The position numbers were made by a program, and so were the translations under genes. From Paracoccaceae bacterium (GTDB taxonomy: Bacteria; Pseudomonadota; Alphaproteobacteria; Rhodobacterales; Rhodobacteraceae): a stretch of 25,838 bases of DNA. The stretch lies in assembly GCA_015487335.1 (NCBI GenBank), contig WFPZ01000041.1, positions 1 to 25,838 of the forward strand, read 5' to 3'. The first letter of the stretch is position 1. The number at the start of each line of letters is the position of its first letter. Positions 1 to 6,915 of the stretch are shown here, in pieces. The notes beneath the pieces are model-generated. The model had not been told where the DNA came from and did no database searches. It was given only the letters and a program-made list of their open reading frames with translations.

Positions 1-670
1 GCGGCTGCGCATCCTCGACATCGGCGGAGGGGCCGGGGAGACCGCAAAGAAGCTGCTCGCCATGGGCCATTCGGTGCAGATCGTGGTGCCCAGCGCACTT
101 CTGGCCGAGCGCTGCCGGGCCAACGCCCCGGGCGCGCAGGTGCACGAATGCCGCTTCGAGGATTTCCGAACGAAAGACCGCTTCGACCTGTGCCTGTTTT
201 CCGAAAGCTACCAGTACATCAGGCTCTCCGTCGGGCTTGAGAAGGCGCTTTCCCTGCTCGACGAGAAAGGCGAGATCCTGATCGCCGACTGTTTCCGCTC
301 TCGCGAATGGGCCGGCAAGGCCAAGCAGGGGGTCGTGGGCGGCGGCCATCCGATCGGGCGTTTTCGGGACGAACTGGCGCGCCTTCCGCTGAAGGTGGTC
401 TCGGAGCAGGACATCACCGCCTCCGTCGCCCCGTCCATCGACCTCGAGCAGGGCCTGTTCAACGTCATCGGCCACACGCTGAGCCGGATCGACACCGAAC
501 TGGCCGAAAAGCGCCCCGCCATGCGCTGGGCCCTGCACCGCGCCCTGCGGATGGTGCTCGACCGGCGCAAGAGAGAACGCCTCGACCGGCGCCTCAACCG
601 GCAGGAACGCAACGCGGAAACCTTCATGAAGCACAACCGCTATCTGATCGTGCGCCTGTGCCGCGGTTGA
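1..670 (+). CDS. SAM-dependent methyltransferase, 5'-truncated by the window edge
   Basis: The reading frame is open from base 2, and the usual methyltransferase motif I (ILDIGGGAGET) lies upstream of the first in-frame ATG at 62. The gene therefore begins outside the window. After motif I comes an alternating beta/alpha pattern: an acidic strand (FDLCLFSESYQYI), then a strand reading GEILIADCF. This fits a Rossmann-fold class I methyltransferase. The C-terminal ~70 residues are rich in Arg and Lys and probably helical. The substrate cannot be told from sequence. It could modify a small molecule, sugar or lipid precursor. The neighbours do not settle this, and a weak terminator-like hairpin separates it from the next gene. 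Fold confidence is good; specific function is unknown. Confidence 0.75.
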   Translation, partial: RLRILDIGGGAGETAKKLLAMGHSVQIVVPSALLAERCRANAPGAQVHECRFEDFRTKDRFDLCLFSESYQYIRLSVGLEKALSLLDEKGEILIADCFRSREWAGKAKQGVVGGGHPIGRFRDELARLPLKVVSEQDITASVAPSIDLEQGLFNVIGHTLSRIDTELAEKRPAMRWALHRALRMVLDRRKRERLDRRLNRQERNAETFMKHNRYLIVRLCRG

Positions 671-722
671 ACCGGGCCCGTGCTTGCCCCAGATGGGATA
701 ATGATGCGACAGTGTCCTGGCT

Positions 723-746
723 GCAGGCCCGGCCTGCGCACATTTT
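723..746 (+). terminator. possible weak intrinsic terminator or attenuator
   Basis: A 6-bp GC-rich stem (GCAGGC / GCCTGC, 723-728 and 732-737) with a 3-nt loop is followed after five bases by TTTT at 743-746. It lies 53 bp after the methyltransferase stop and just before the ribosome-binding site of the next gene. It could end the methyltransferase transcript or act as a leader hairpin for the SHOCT gene. The T-tract is short, so confidence is low. Confidence 0.3.
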
Positions 747-763
747 CATCAAAGGAGCAGACA

Positions 764-1087
764 ATGAAACGCAAAGCCTTTTCCCTCGCGGCGGCAGCCT
801 CGTCATTTGCAACATCCGCGCTGGCCGACCCGATGACGAACGGCTCGCCCTATTACGGCTACGGCCACATGTGGGACGGAGGCTACGGCTTCATCGGGCT
901 GGGCATGATGATCCTGTTCTGGGGGGCGATCATCCTGCTGGTGGTCTGGGCGATCCGCGCGCTCTCGGATGGCGGCAGCCGGAAGCGCCGCTCTTCCTCG
1001 GCGCTGGAAATCCTGCAGGAGCGTCTGGCGCGGGGCGAAATCGACACCGAAGAATACCAGGCCCGCAAGAAGGCCCTGGAAGATTGA
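764..1087 (+). CDS. small membrane protein with C-terminal SHOCT domain
   Basis: The start at 764 is chosen because AAAGGAG lies just upstream (751-757); longer in-frame starts lack a site. The 107-residue product has a likely signal peptide (residues 1-22, ending ALA), a Gly/Tyr/Met-rich linker (GSPYYGYGHMWDGGYG), one transmembrane helix at about 43-66, a basic stretch, and a SHOCT motif at about 79-106 (ALEILQERLARGEIDTEEY). SHOCT (short C-terminal) domains are common at the end of small membrane proteins, and their molecular role is poorly defined. Proteins of this layout often lie near copper or redox stress genes. The downstream L,D-transpeptidase, cytochrome c and DsbA genes fit that context, but the link is inference. 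Confidence 0.8.
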   Translation: MKRKAFSLAAAASSFATSALADPMTNGSPYYGYGHMWDGGYGFIGLGMMILFWGAIILLVVWAIRALSDGGSRKRRSSSALEILQERLARGEIDTEEYQARKKALED

Positions 1088-1199
1088 CAAGGGCCCCTGC
1101 CGCGGCCGGCAGTTCGCCGCGGCCGCGCCCGGGCCGGGCGGGGTGATGGCGGGCCGCAAGCCGGTGCGGAATTGACCTTTTCGCGCCGGAGGGCCACAT

Positions 1200-1844
1200 A
1201 TGACGAGACGCCATCTTGCAGCAGGATTTCAGGGGCAAACCATGAAGAAGAACGAGAAGACAGGGCGCATTTCTCGCCGCGCATTCGTGGCCGGCGCCGC
1301 CGGGGCGGGCCTTGCGGCAAGCGCTTCTCCGCTTCTGGCCCAGGCCAGCGCCACCGCCCGGAAACCGGCAACCCCGTTCATGCGGCGCAACATCTCGGCA
1401 TTCCGCACCCATAACTGGCAGGATCATTTCGACCGCCTCGGCAAGGGGGTCATCATAGCCGACACCAGCTCGCGGATGCTGCAGTTCTGGTCCGGGGACG
1501 GCAAGATCCAGAAGCTCTACCCCACTTCGGTGCCGATGAGCGAAGACCTCACCCGCCGCGGCTACACCCGGGTGATCCGCAAGGTGGTCGGCCCCAGCTG
1601 GCGCCCGACCCCGGCCATGAAGCGGCGCAATCCGGACCTGCCCGATTACTGGCCGCCGGGTCCCGACAACCCCCTGGGCACCCATGCGCTGTATCTTTCG
1701 TGGCAGTACTACCGGATCCACGGCACCAACGACACGCGCAAGATCGGCCGGCGCTCCTCGAACGGCTGCATCGGGCTGTACAACGAACAGATCGCCGAAC
1801 TGTATGATCTGGTGCCCGTCGGCACGCAGGTGAAGATCATCTGA
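1200..1844 (+). CDS. Tat-exported L,D-transpeptidase (YkuD domain)
   Basis: The protein carries an N-terminal twin-arginine signal (SRRAFVAGAAGAG, about residues 24-36) and a C-terminal YkuD catalytic domain. The conserved His is in HGTN (about His174) and the catalytic Cys in SSNGCIGL (about Cys190), the typical HGTN...S-x-GC-x-G/R-L arrangement. L,D-transpeptidases form 3-3 peptidoglycan cross-links or attach proteins to peptidoglycan in the periplasm. The start at 1200 has a GGAGGG site at 1188-1193. An internal ATG at 1242 would also keep the whole Tat signal but has a weaker site. At 214 residues it is a compact single-domain family member. Tat export suggests folding before export. Confidence 0.9.
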   Translation: MTRRHLAAGFQGQTMKKNEKTGRISRRAFVAGAAGAGLAASASPLLAQASATARKPATPFMRRNISAFRTHNWQDHFDRLGKGVIIADTSSRMLQFWSGDGKIQKLYPTSVPMSEDLTRRGYTRVIRKVVGPSWRPTPAMKRRNPDLPDYWPPGPDNPLGTHALYLSWQYYRIHGTNDTRKIGRRSSNGCIGLYNEQIAELYDLVPVGTQVKII

Positions 1845-1946
1845 TCTCGCCGCCGCACCCTTGCCAAAACGTCGCAAAAATGCGGATTTTCATTGCGGCG
1901 TCCGCCTCGTGCTGCGATTGTGCCGGGACAGAAACATTGCCGCGGC

Positions 1947-2447
1947 ATGGGGGAGCACGTGAAGAAATTCCTGATAGTGGCAGCGGTAGCGGTGGTTGCC
2001 GTCCTCTCTGCCTATGTCTCGCTGCGTCCGGCCTATCTGGCCGAGAAGGAGCGCGCGGCCTCGGACACCTCCAGTGAAGAGGCCCGGCTGGAACTGGGCC
2101 GGCAGCTGTACCTGGAATCCTGTGCCGTCTGCCACGGCGCCAACCTGGAGGGCGCCGAAAACTGGCAGACTCCGCTGGAAGACGGCAGCCTTCCGCCGCC
2201 ACCCCATGACGAAACCGGCCACACCTGGCATCACGGCGACCAGTTGCTGTTCGACTACACCAAGTTCGGCGGCGAGGCCATGCTTGCCCAGATGGGTGTG
2301 GAGATGAAAAGCGGGATGCCGGCCTTCGAGGGAAAGCTGACGGATGAAGAAATCTGGGCCATACTCGACTACATCAAGTCGACATGGCCACAACGCATCC
2401 GCGACCTGCAGGCCGAACGCACCGCCTTCGAGAACGAAAACCAGTAA
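1947..2447 (+). CDS. membrane-anchored class I c-type cytochrome
   Basis: A short cytosolic start is followed by one uncleaved transmembrane helix (about residues 8-25), a linker and a single cytochrome c domain. The haem site CAVCH has Cys59, Cys62 and His63 (numbered from 1947). A likely axial Met is in KSGMPAF (about Met124), before the terminal helix EEIWAILDYIKSTWP. The start is uncertain: ATG 1947 has no clear Shine-Dalgarno, while an in-frame GTG at 1959 sits three bases after GGGGGAG. Either gives the same mature protein. It likely transfers electrons in the periplasm. Together with the DsbA gene 15 bp downstream it suggests a small redox operon. Partner proteins cannot be named from the sequence. 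Confidence 0.87.
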   Translation: MGEHVKKFLIVAAVAVVAVLSAYVSLRPAYLAEKERAASDTSSEEARLELGRQLYLESCAVCHGANLEGAENWQTPLEDGSLPPPPHDETGHTWHHGDQLLFDYTKFGGEAMLAQMGVEMKSGMPAFEGKLTDEEIWAILDYIKSTWPQRIRDLQAERTAFENENQ

Positions 2448-2462
2448 AAGGCAGCCGCAACG

Positions 2463-3209
2463 ATGAGAACCATTTTCAGAGGACTTCTGCTCGCGCTTTC
2501 TCTTCTGCTTCCTGCGGCCGCCGGGGCGCAGGAGCTTGACGAGGCGCGAATCAAGGAGCTGGTCTACCAGGCCATCCGCGAAAACCCGGAGATCATTCTC
2601 GAAGCGGTGGCGATCCTGCAGAAACGCGAAGAGGAGGCGCGCAACGCCGGCGTGGCCTCGGTGCTTGAAAACCAGCGAGACCTGATCGAACGTGACCCGA
2701 ACGCGCCGGTGCTGGGCAACCCCGACGGCGATGTCACCATCGTCGAGTTCTTCGATTACAACTGCCCCTACTGCAGGCGGGTGGCGCCGATCGTCAAGCA
2801 GCTGATCGAGGACGATCCGAACATCCGCCTCGTCTACCGCGAATGGCCGATCCTGGGCGAGGGCTCGGTCTTTGCCGCCCGCGCCGCGCTGGCGGCCCGC
2901 AAGCAGGGCAAGTACGAGGAATTCCACTGGGCGATGATGAACCTGCGCGGCAGGGCCGAAGAGGCCACGGTGATGCGTGCCGCCGCCGAGATCGGCCTCG
3001 ACACCGAGCAGCTGCGCAAGGACATGAACGACCCGGAAGTGCAGGACCACATCCAGCTGTCGATGGCGCTGGCGCAGGCGCTCGGCTTCAACGGCACGCC
3101 CTCCTTCGTGATCGGCGATGCGCTGGTGCCCGGCTTCGTGGAACGCGAGCGGCTGGAAGCCTACGTGGCCGAAGCCCGCAAGGCCAACGAGGCGCGGGCC
3201 TCCGAATAG
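2463..3209 (+). CDS. DsbA-family periplasmic thiol:disulfide oxidoreductase
   Basis: The 248-residue protein begins with a signal peptide (residues 1-22, cleavage near AGA-QE), then a helical N-terminal extension (about 25-80) and a thioredoxin-fold DsbA domain. The active site is CPYC (Cys101-Cys104) after the strand VTIVEFFDYN. The cis-proline loop is GTPSF (Thr212-Pro213). The N-terminal helical extension before a thioredoxin domain recalls the ScsC/Com1-like subgroup rather than classical E. coli DsbA. This subgroup can act as oxidase or isomerase, and some members are linked to copper tolerance. It follows the cytochrome gene after 15 bp, so the two are probably co-transcribed. The DsbA family call is secure; the oxidase-versus-isomerase role is not resolved. 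Confidence 0.92.
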   Translation: MRTIFRGLLLALSLLLPAAAGAQELDEARIKELVYQAIRENPEIILEAVAILQKREEEARNAGVASVLENQRDLIERDPNAPVLGNPDGDVTIVEFFDYNCPYCRRVAPIVKQLIEDDPNIRLVYREWPILGEGSVFAARAALAARKQGKYEEFHWAMMNLRGRAEEATVMRAAAEIGLDTEQLRKDMNDPEVQDHIQLSMALAQALGFNGTPSFVIGDALVPGFVERERLEAYVAEARKANEARASE

Positions 3210-3257
3210 GCACGATCGCGGCCCAGCCCGGCGCGGCTGCCGGGCCCGCCTCCCCCC

Positions 3258-4271
3258 TCAGAGCCCGTGGTAGTCGCGATACCAGGCGACGAAGCGGGCC
3301 ACGCCTTCCTCGACGGGCGTGTCGGGGCAGTACCCGGTCAGCCGCTTCAGCAGCGAGGTGTCGGCCCAGGTGGCAGGCACGTCGCCGGGCTGCATTTCCA
3401 TGTAGATCTTCTCGGCCTCGCGCCCCAGCGCCTTCTCGACGGCGGCCACGAAATCCATCAGCTCCACCGGCCGGGCATTGCCGATGTTGACGATGCGAAA
3501 GGGCGCCACCGGTGAGAGACTGTCGCCGGGGGCGATGGCCCGTGCCGTCTCGGGGCGGGCCGGCGGCACCTCGGCCAGCCGCACAAGCGCTTCCACCAGA
3601 TCGTCCACATAGGTGAAATCGCGCCGCATCCGGCCATGATTGTAGATCTCGATCGGCTCGCCCTCCAGTATCGCCCGCACAAAGCGGAACAGCGCCATGT
3701 CGGGCCGCCCCCAGGGCCCGTAGACGGTGAAGAAGCGGAACATCGTCACCGGCATGCCGTAAAGATGGGCGTAGGCGTGGGCCATCGCCTCGTTCGCCTT
3801 CTTGGTGGCGGCATAGAAGGACATCTGGGTGTCGGCCTTGTCGGTCTCGGCGTAGGGCATCTTCTCGTTGGCGCCGTAGACCGAAGAGGTGGAGGCCATC
3901 AGCAGATGCCTCACCGGCACCGCCCGAACCGCCTCGAGCAGGTTGAAGGTGCCGATCAGGTTGGACTCCACATAGCCTTGCGGCTCTTCGATAGAGTAGC
4001 GCACCCCCGCCTGCGCGGCCAGGTGCACCACGATCTCGGGGGCGGTCTCGTCCAGCAGTCGCGTCAGCCGCCCCGGCTCTTCCAGCCGCGCAACCACGGG
4101 GCAAAACCCCTCGAAGGCTTCCAGAAGCTCATGCCGGCGCGTCTTCAGGGCGACATCGTAATAATCGGTCATGGCGTCGAAGCCGATCACCTGCCAGCCC
4201 AGTTCCAGCAGGCGGCGCGAGAGGTGGTATCCGATGAACCCGGCCGAGCCGGTCACGAGCGCTTTGGGCAT
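3258..4271 (-). CDS. NAD-dependent epimerase, UDP-glucuronate 4-epimerase type
   Basis: This extended short-chain dehydrogenase/reductase has the NAD-binding motif GSAGFIG (residues 8-14), a catalytic Ser region STSSVYG (127-133) and the YxxxK pair Tyr153/Lys157 (YAATK). The stretch RFFTVYGPWGRPDMALF is typical of UDP-glucuronate 4-epimerases, which make UDP-galacturonate for surface polysaccharide. The start at 4271 is preferred because the Rossmann motif follows at once and AAAGGA lies just upstream; a longer frame to 4376 has no such site. The 337-residue length is normal for the family. The gene converges on the dsbA-like gene. It lies downstream of the GTA spike operon in the same direction, separated by a strong terminator, so it probably has its own promoter within 4272-4324. 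Confidence 0.92.
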   Translation of the reverse strand: MPKALVTGSAGFIGYHLSRRLLELGWQVIGFDAMTDYYDVALKTRRHELLEAFEGFCPVVARLEEPGRLTRLLDETAPEIVVHLAAQAGVRYSIEEPQGYVESNLIGTFNLLEAVRAVPVRHLLMASTSSVYGANEKMPYAETDKADTQMSFYAATKKANEAMAHAYAHLYGMPVTMFRFFTVYGPWGRPDMALFRFVRAILEGEPIEIYNHGRMRRDFTYVDDLVEALVRLAEVPPARPETARAIAPGDSLSPVAPFRIVNIGNARPVELMDFVAAVEKALGREAEKIYMEMQPGDVPATWADTSLLKRLTGYCPDTPVEEGVARFVAWYRDYHGL

Positions 4272-4324
4272 GGGGCAATCCTTTCGACGACAGTCATTGC
4301 CCAATAGCCCGCCCCGGCGCAAAG

Positions 4325-4355
4325 GAAAACCGCCCCCGCTGGATGCGGGGGCGGT
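4325..4355 (-). terminator. strong intrinsic terminator of the ghsA-ghsB operon
   Basis: A perfect 11-bp inverted repeat (ACCGCCCCCGC at 4329-4339, GCGGGGGCGGT at 4345-4355) encloses a 5-nt loop. On the minus strand it is followed by TTTT at 4328-4325. It begins 25 bp after the stop of the spike-fibre gene and should end that transcript before the epimerase gene. This is the clearest terminator in the window. Confidence 0.85.
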
Positions 4356-4379
4356 CGGCCGCCCTCGGACGGGCACGGA

Positions 4380-5447
4380 TCAGGCAGAAAGCGCCTGAAG
4401 CTCGTCATCGGGCAGGCGTGCGGGGTAGAAGGTGAGGGATTCCGCCACCATCAGCCCCTGCGCCCCCCATGCCGAACGCCCCAGCCGCAGGGTCGACAGC
4501 CCGGCGGGCACCACTCCGCCCGAGGCCACGGCCACCGCGCTGCCGTTGACGGACACGGCGAACTCGCCGCTGGCGGAAAAGGCGACAGCCGCGCGGAAAT
4601 GATTGCCAAGCCCGATGGCATTTCCCCCCGGCGCGACCGCCGCCTGCAGCGCGCCGCCGTCCCAGGCCTGAAACTGCGGCCGGTCCAGCACCGTGTTCCA
4701 CAACAGCGACAGGCGCGAGGAGGTGGTGCCGTCGTCCAGCTCGACGATCCGGTCGTTGGCCTGAGCCCCGGCCAGCGCGCCGCTGAACACCAGCGTCCCG
4801 CCCGACGGGTTGAACCACCCGCCCAGGGGCACGGAGGCGACATCCTCGCCACGCGTCACCGGCGCCGTGGCCGCTGGGATGTAGGACGAGGCCGCCTCGC
4901 CCTCCTCCAGCTGGGCCGCCGTGACCTCGCCCGTGAAGGCCAGCGAAAGCGCGCCCGCAGTCGGCGTGAACGGCAGGACGGTGCGCACCGGATAGGCCCC
5001 GCCCCCCGTCACCGTGCCTGCATAGGCGCCCGAAAGCGCCACGCTGCCGGTGCCGTAGAATGACAGCACATGCGGCACGCCGGCCACGTCGACCGTCTGG
5101 TCCACAGGTGCGGCACTGCCGGAAATCAGGTTGGTGCGGCCGGTCTCGAGCAACAGCCCCAGCGGCGCCAGGGTAGCCGGGTCATGGTCGATCCGGGCGG
5201 TATCGGGCGGAGCACTCACCAGCGCGCCGGCGGCATCTACCACGCTGCCCTCGGTGCCGCGCGCGAAGGCAAGCACCGAGCCGAGGGAGCCCTCCGCCCC
5301 CCCTGCCCCATAGCTGCCGGCCACGAAATCGAGCACCAGGGCCGGAGACGTCCCGGTGATCGGCGAGGCCCAGGGCGCATACCAGGCCGGCGGCGCCAGG
5401 GGGGCCAGTGCCGTGGCCGTCAGGGAAAGATCGGCCACGACCTTCAT
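4380..5447 (-). CDS. ghsB: GTA/phage-type head spike fibre protein, GhsB-like
   Basis: This 355-residue protein is rich in Ala, Gly, Ser and Thr, with few Lys and no signal peptide or membrane segment. The N-terminal part resembles phage head-fibre proteins (ALVLDFVAGSYGAGG; LLLETGRTNLISGSAAP), a layout seen in proteins annotated as phage head spike fibre. The middle region has the receptor-binding-type phrase QLEEGEAASSYIPA. The C-terminal ~150 residues look like a concanavalin A/LamG-like beta sandwich (GTLVFSGAL, FAVSVNGSAVAVASGG, STLRLGRSAWG), a fold that often binds carbohydrate. The start ATG overlaps the upstream spike-base stop by 4 bp, so the pair is translationally coupled. In Rhodobacter capsulatus the GTA head spikes (Rcc01079/Rcc01080, GhsA/GhsB) bind the recipient capsule. 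Assignment rests on the partner gene and this layout. An unrelated phage-derived adhesin is the main alternative. Confidence 0.65.
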   Translation of the reverse strand: MKVVADLSLTATALAPLAPPAWYAPWASPITGTSPALVLDFVAGSYGAGGAEGSLGSVLAFARGTEGSVVDAAGALVSAPPDTARIDHDPATLAPLGLLLETGRTNLISGSAAPVDQTVDVAGVPHVLSFYGTGSVALSGAYAGTVTGGGAYPVRTVLPFTPTAGALSLAFTGEVTAAQLEEGEAASSYIPAATAPVTRGEDVASVPLGGWFNPSGGTLVFSGALAGAQANDRIVELDDGTTSSRLSLLWNTVLDRPQFQAWDGGALQAAVAPGGNAIGLGNHFRAAVAFSASGEFAVSVNGSAVAVASGGVVPAGLSTLRLGRSAWGAQGLMVAESLTFYPARLPDDELQALSA

Positions 5448-5707
5448 GAAATCACCATGGCATGGATGCCGGTGGCGGTGGTGCCGGTCGCGTTCACCCG
5501 GCGCACCCCGACCGGCAGGATCGAGCGGTCCGCCACGTTCAGCGTGCGATTGCCGCCACGGGCCGTGACAACGGAAACCGCGCCGCCGGTCTCCACGTAA
5601 AGCGCAATGGCCACCTCCGGCAGGTCGGCCAGGTCATCGGGCGTGACCGGCAGGATGTCGGTGGCCGGGCCGGAAAGCGACGGCATGCGGTTTTCAAACG
5701 GATTCAT
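5444..5707 (-). CDS. ghsA: GTA head spike base protein, GhsA-like (RCAP_Rcc01079 family)
   Basis: This is an 87-residue protein. Its opening (NPFENRMPSLSGPATDILPVTPDDLADL), its central beta strands (IALYVETGGAVSVVTARGG) and its end (ILPVGVRRVNATGTTATG) match my memory of the spike base family named after R. capsulatus Rcc01079. In the R. capsulatus GTA this protein anchors the fibre on the capsid vertices. AAGGAG lies upstream. Two adjacent starts are possible: GTG at 5710 (8-nt spacing) and ATG at 5707 (11-nt spacing). The stop overlaps the ghsB-like start in an ATGA. The gene is transcribed away from motB, with a 261-bp spacer holding CtrA-like boxes. No capsid, terminase or integrase genes are nearby, which fits a GTA accessory locus better than a prophage. 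Confidence 0.75.
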   Translation of the reverse strand: MNPFENRMPSLSGPATDILPVTPDDLADLPEVAIALYVETGGAVSVVTARGGNRTLNVADRSILPVGVRRVNATGTTATGIHAMVIS

Positions 5708-5820
5708 CACGGTATCTACTCCTTGGCTGAGCCGCGGTCACACGGCGATGGCACCCGCACGCGGCGGGCAGGAATGAATCGTCTCTTTCGGGAAGTGGCG
5801 GGGACGCTAGCGTTTTTCGG

Positions 5821-5835
5821 TGAAGGTTCGGTTAA
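5821..5835. promoter_or_regulatory. candidate CtrA-like site between ghsA and motB
   Basis: The sequence is TGAA, seven bases, TTAA, followed by CC. This is one mismatch from the alphaproteobacterial CtrA consensus TTAA-N7-TTAA. It lies about 114 bp upstream of the ghsA-like start and 134 bp upstream of motB. CtrA is known to control motility and GTA genes in R. capsulatus. Binding here is inference from one imperfect site. Confidence 0.35.
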
Positions 5836-5907
5836 CCATCCCTGAAAATCCGACCCTGGCAGCCGGCAACGAGGATGAAACGCTCCCGCTTGACTACAAT
5901 TCTTCAC

Positions 5908-5922
5908 TTAAGACCGGATTCA
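5908..5922. promoter_or_regulatory. candidate CtrA-like site upstream of motB
   Basis: TTAA, seven bases, TTCA: one mismatch from TTAA-N7-TTAA. It lies 46-61 bp before the motB start, a reasonable position for an activator site. It is a second, separate candidate in the same divergent spacer as 5821-5835. Confidence 0.33.
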
Positions 5923-5968
5923 CTCCTCGCTGCTAATCCTGCCCCCGGGTGTAAAACGAGGTGGTGGA

Positions 5969-6823
5969 ATGAGCGCGAGGCAAAACGCGCCGGTTATCAT
6001 CAAGCGCAAGAAGATCATCGGTGGCGATGGCCACCACGGCGGCGCCTGGAAAGTGGCCTATGCCGATTTCGTGACCGCCATGATGGCCTTCTTCATGCTG
6101 ATGTGGCTGCTCAACGCGACAACGGAAAAACAGCGCAAGGGGATCGCGGACTATTTCAGCCCCACGATTCCGATCAACCGCATTTCCGGCGGCGGCGAGG
6201 GCTCTTTCGGCGGCGACAGCGTGTTCACCGAACGCACGCTCGCCAGAAACGGCACCGGCGCCAGCAACCGCAGCCCCACCGAGGCCAATGCCGCGCGCGG
6301 CATCTCGGGCGTCGACCCGCAGGCGCAGGAAGACAAGGCAAATGCAGATGACGAAGCCCTGCGCAAGGTGGAAGAGGCGCTCACCGCGCTGGCCGGCGAA
6401 AGCATGGTGTCCGACGGGCTGTTGCGCCACATCGTGACCCGTGTCACCGACGAGGGGCTGATCGTCGAGCTGTTCGACACCGCCGACGAAACGCTGTTCG
6501 CAGAAGGAGAGGATACCCCGACGGCTCTTCTCGAAGAACTTGTGGCGATGGTCGTCCGGGTGTTCTCGCTGGTCGACAACGACGTTGCGATCAACGGCTA
6601 CACCCGCTCCGAGCCGGTGGTGCTGATCCGCAACCCGGTGTGGGATCTGTCCTCCTCGCGGGCTGACAGGGTGCGGCGCATGCTTGAAGAAGGCGGGCTG
6701 GAGGCCGGCAGGATCCAGCGCGTCAGCGGCTTTGCCGACAGAAAGCCCGCCGCCCGCAACCCGATGGCGCCCCGCAACAACCGCGTCGAGCTGATCCTGC
6801 TGCGCGACCCGGCAGGAAGATAG
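5969..6823 (+). CDS. motB: flagellar motor stator protein MotB
   Basis: The 284-residue protein has a basic cytosolic start (IKRKKIIGGDGHHGGAWK), one transmembrane helix at about 29-50 and a periplasmic OmpA-like peptidoglycan-binding domain. Asp33 in YADFVTAMMAFFMLMW corresponds to the proton-binding Asp of E. coli MotB, so an H+-driven stator is expected. The C-terminal domain keeps the pattern WDLSSSRADRVRRML...GFADRKP...RNNRVELIL. MotB pairs with MotA, which is encoded about 10 kb away on the same strand rather than next to it. motB leads the block motB-flgE-flgK-flgL-flgI, with 92 bp and a CtrA-like box before flgE. It is divergent from the ghsA-like gene. Confidence 0.95.
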   Translation: MSARQNAPVIIKRKKIIGGDGHHGGAWKVAYADFVTAMMAFFMLMWLLNATTEKQRKGIADYFSPTIPINRISGGGEGSFGGDSVFTERTLARNGTGASNRSPTEANAARGISGVDPQAQEDKANADDEALRKVEEALTALAGESMVSDGLLRHIVTRVTDEGLIVELFDTADETLFAEGEDTPTALLEELVAMVVRVFSLVDNDVAINGYTRSEPVVLIRNPVWDLSSSRADRVRRMLEEGGLEAGRIQRVSGFADRKPAARNPMAPRNNRVELILLRDPAGR

Positions 6824-6838
6824 GAAGAATTGTCTATG

Positions 6839-6853
6839 TTAGGCCGCTGTTAA
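6839..6853. promoter_or_regulatory. candidate CtrA-like site upstream of flgE
   Basis: TTAG, seven bases, TTAA: one mismatch from the CtrA consensus TTAA-N7-TTAA, about 63 bp before the flgE start and inside the 92-bp motB-flgE gap. It suggests that flgE-flgK-flgL-flgI has its own promoter. Binding is inferred. Confidence 0.45.
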
Positions 6854-6915
6854 ACCCCTTGCTCTAGCTCTCTTTCCAGGAGCGCGGGGGGCGATCGTGC
6901 AGAAAGGCACTGGCA

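Noticed and set aside
1097..1126. Palindromic GCCGCGGC sequences after the SHOCT gene.
   Set aside because: These are short GC palindromes in GC-rich DNA with no T-tract; they could form by chance.
3226..3245. A GC hairpin (GCCCGGC / GCCGGGC) between the converging dsbA-like and epimerase genes.
   Set aside because: It could end either transcript, but neither strand has a T-tract after the stem, so it is not supported as an intrinsic terminator.
4380..5707. A prophage remnant explanation for the spike genes.
   Set aside because: There is no integrase, attachment-site repeat, capsid or terminase gene nearby, and the pair is intact, coupled and terminated like a maintained operon. It was kept as an alternative only.
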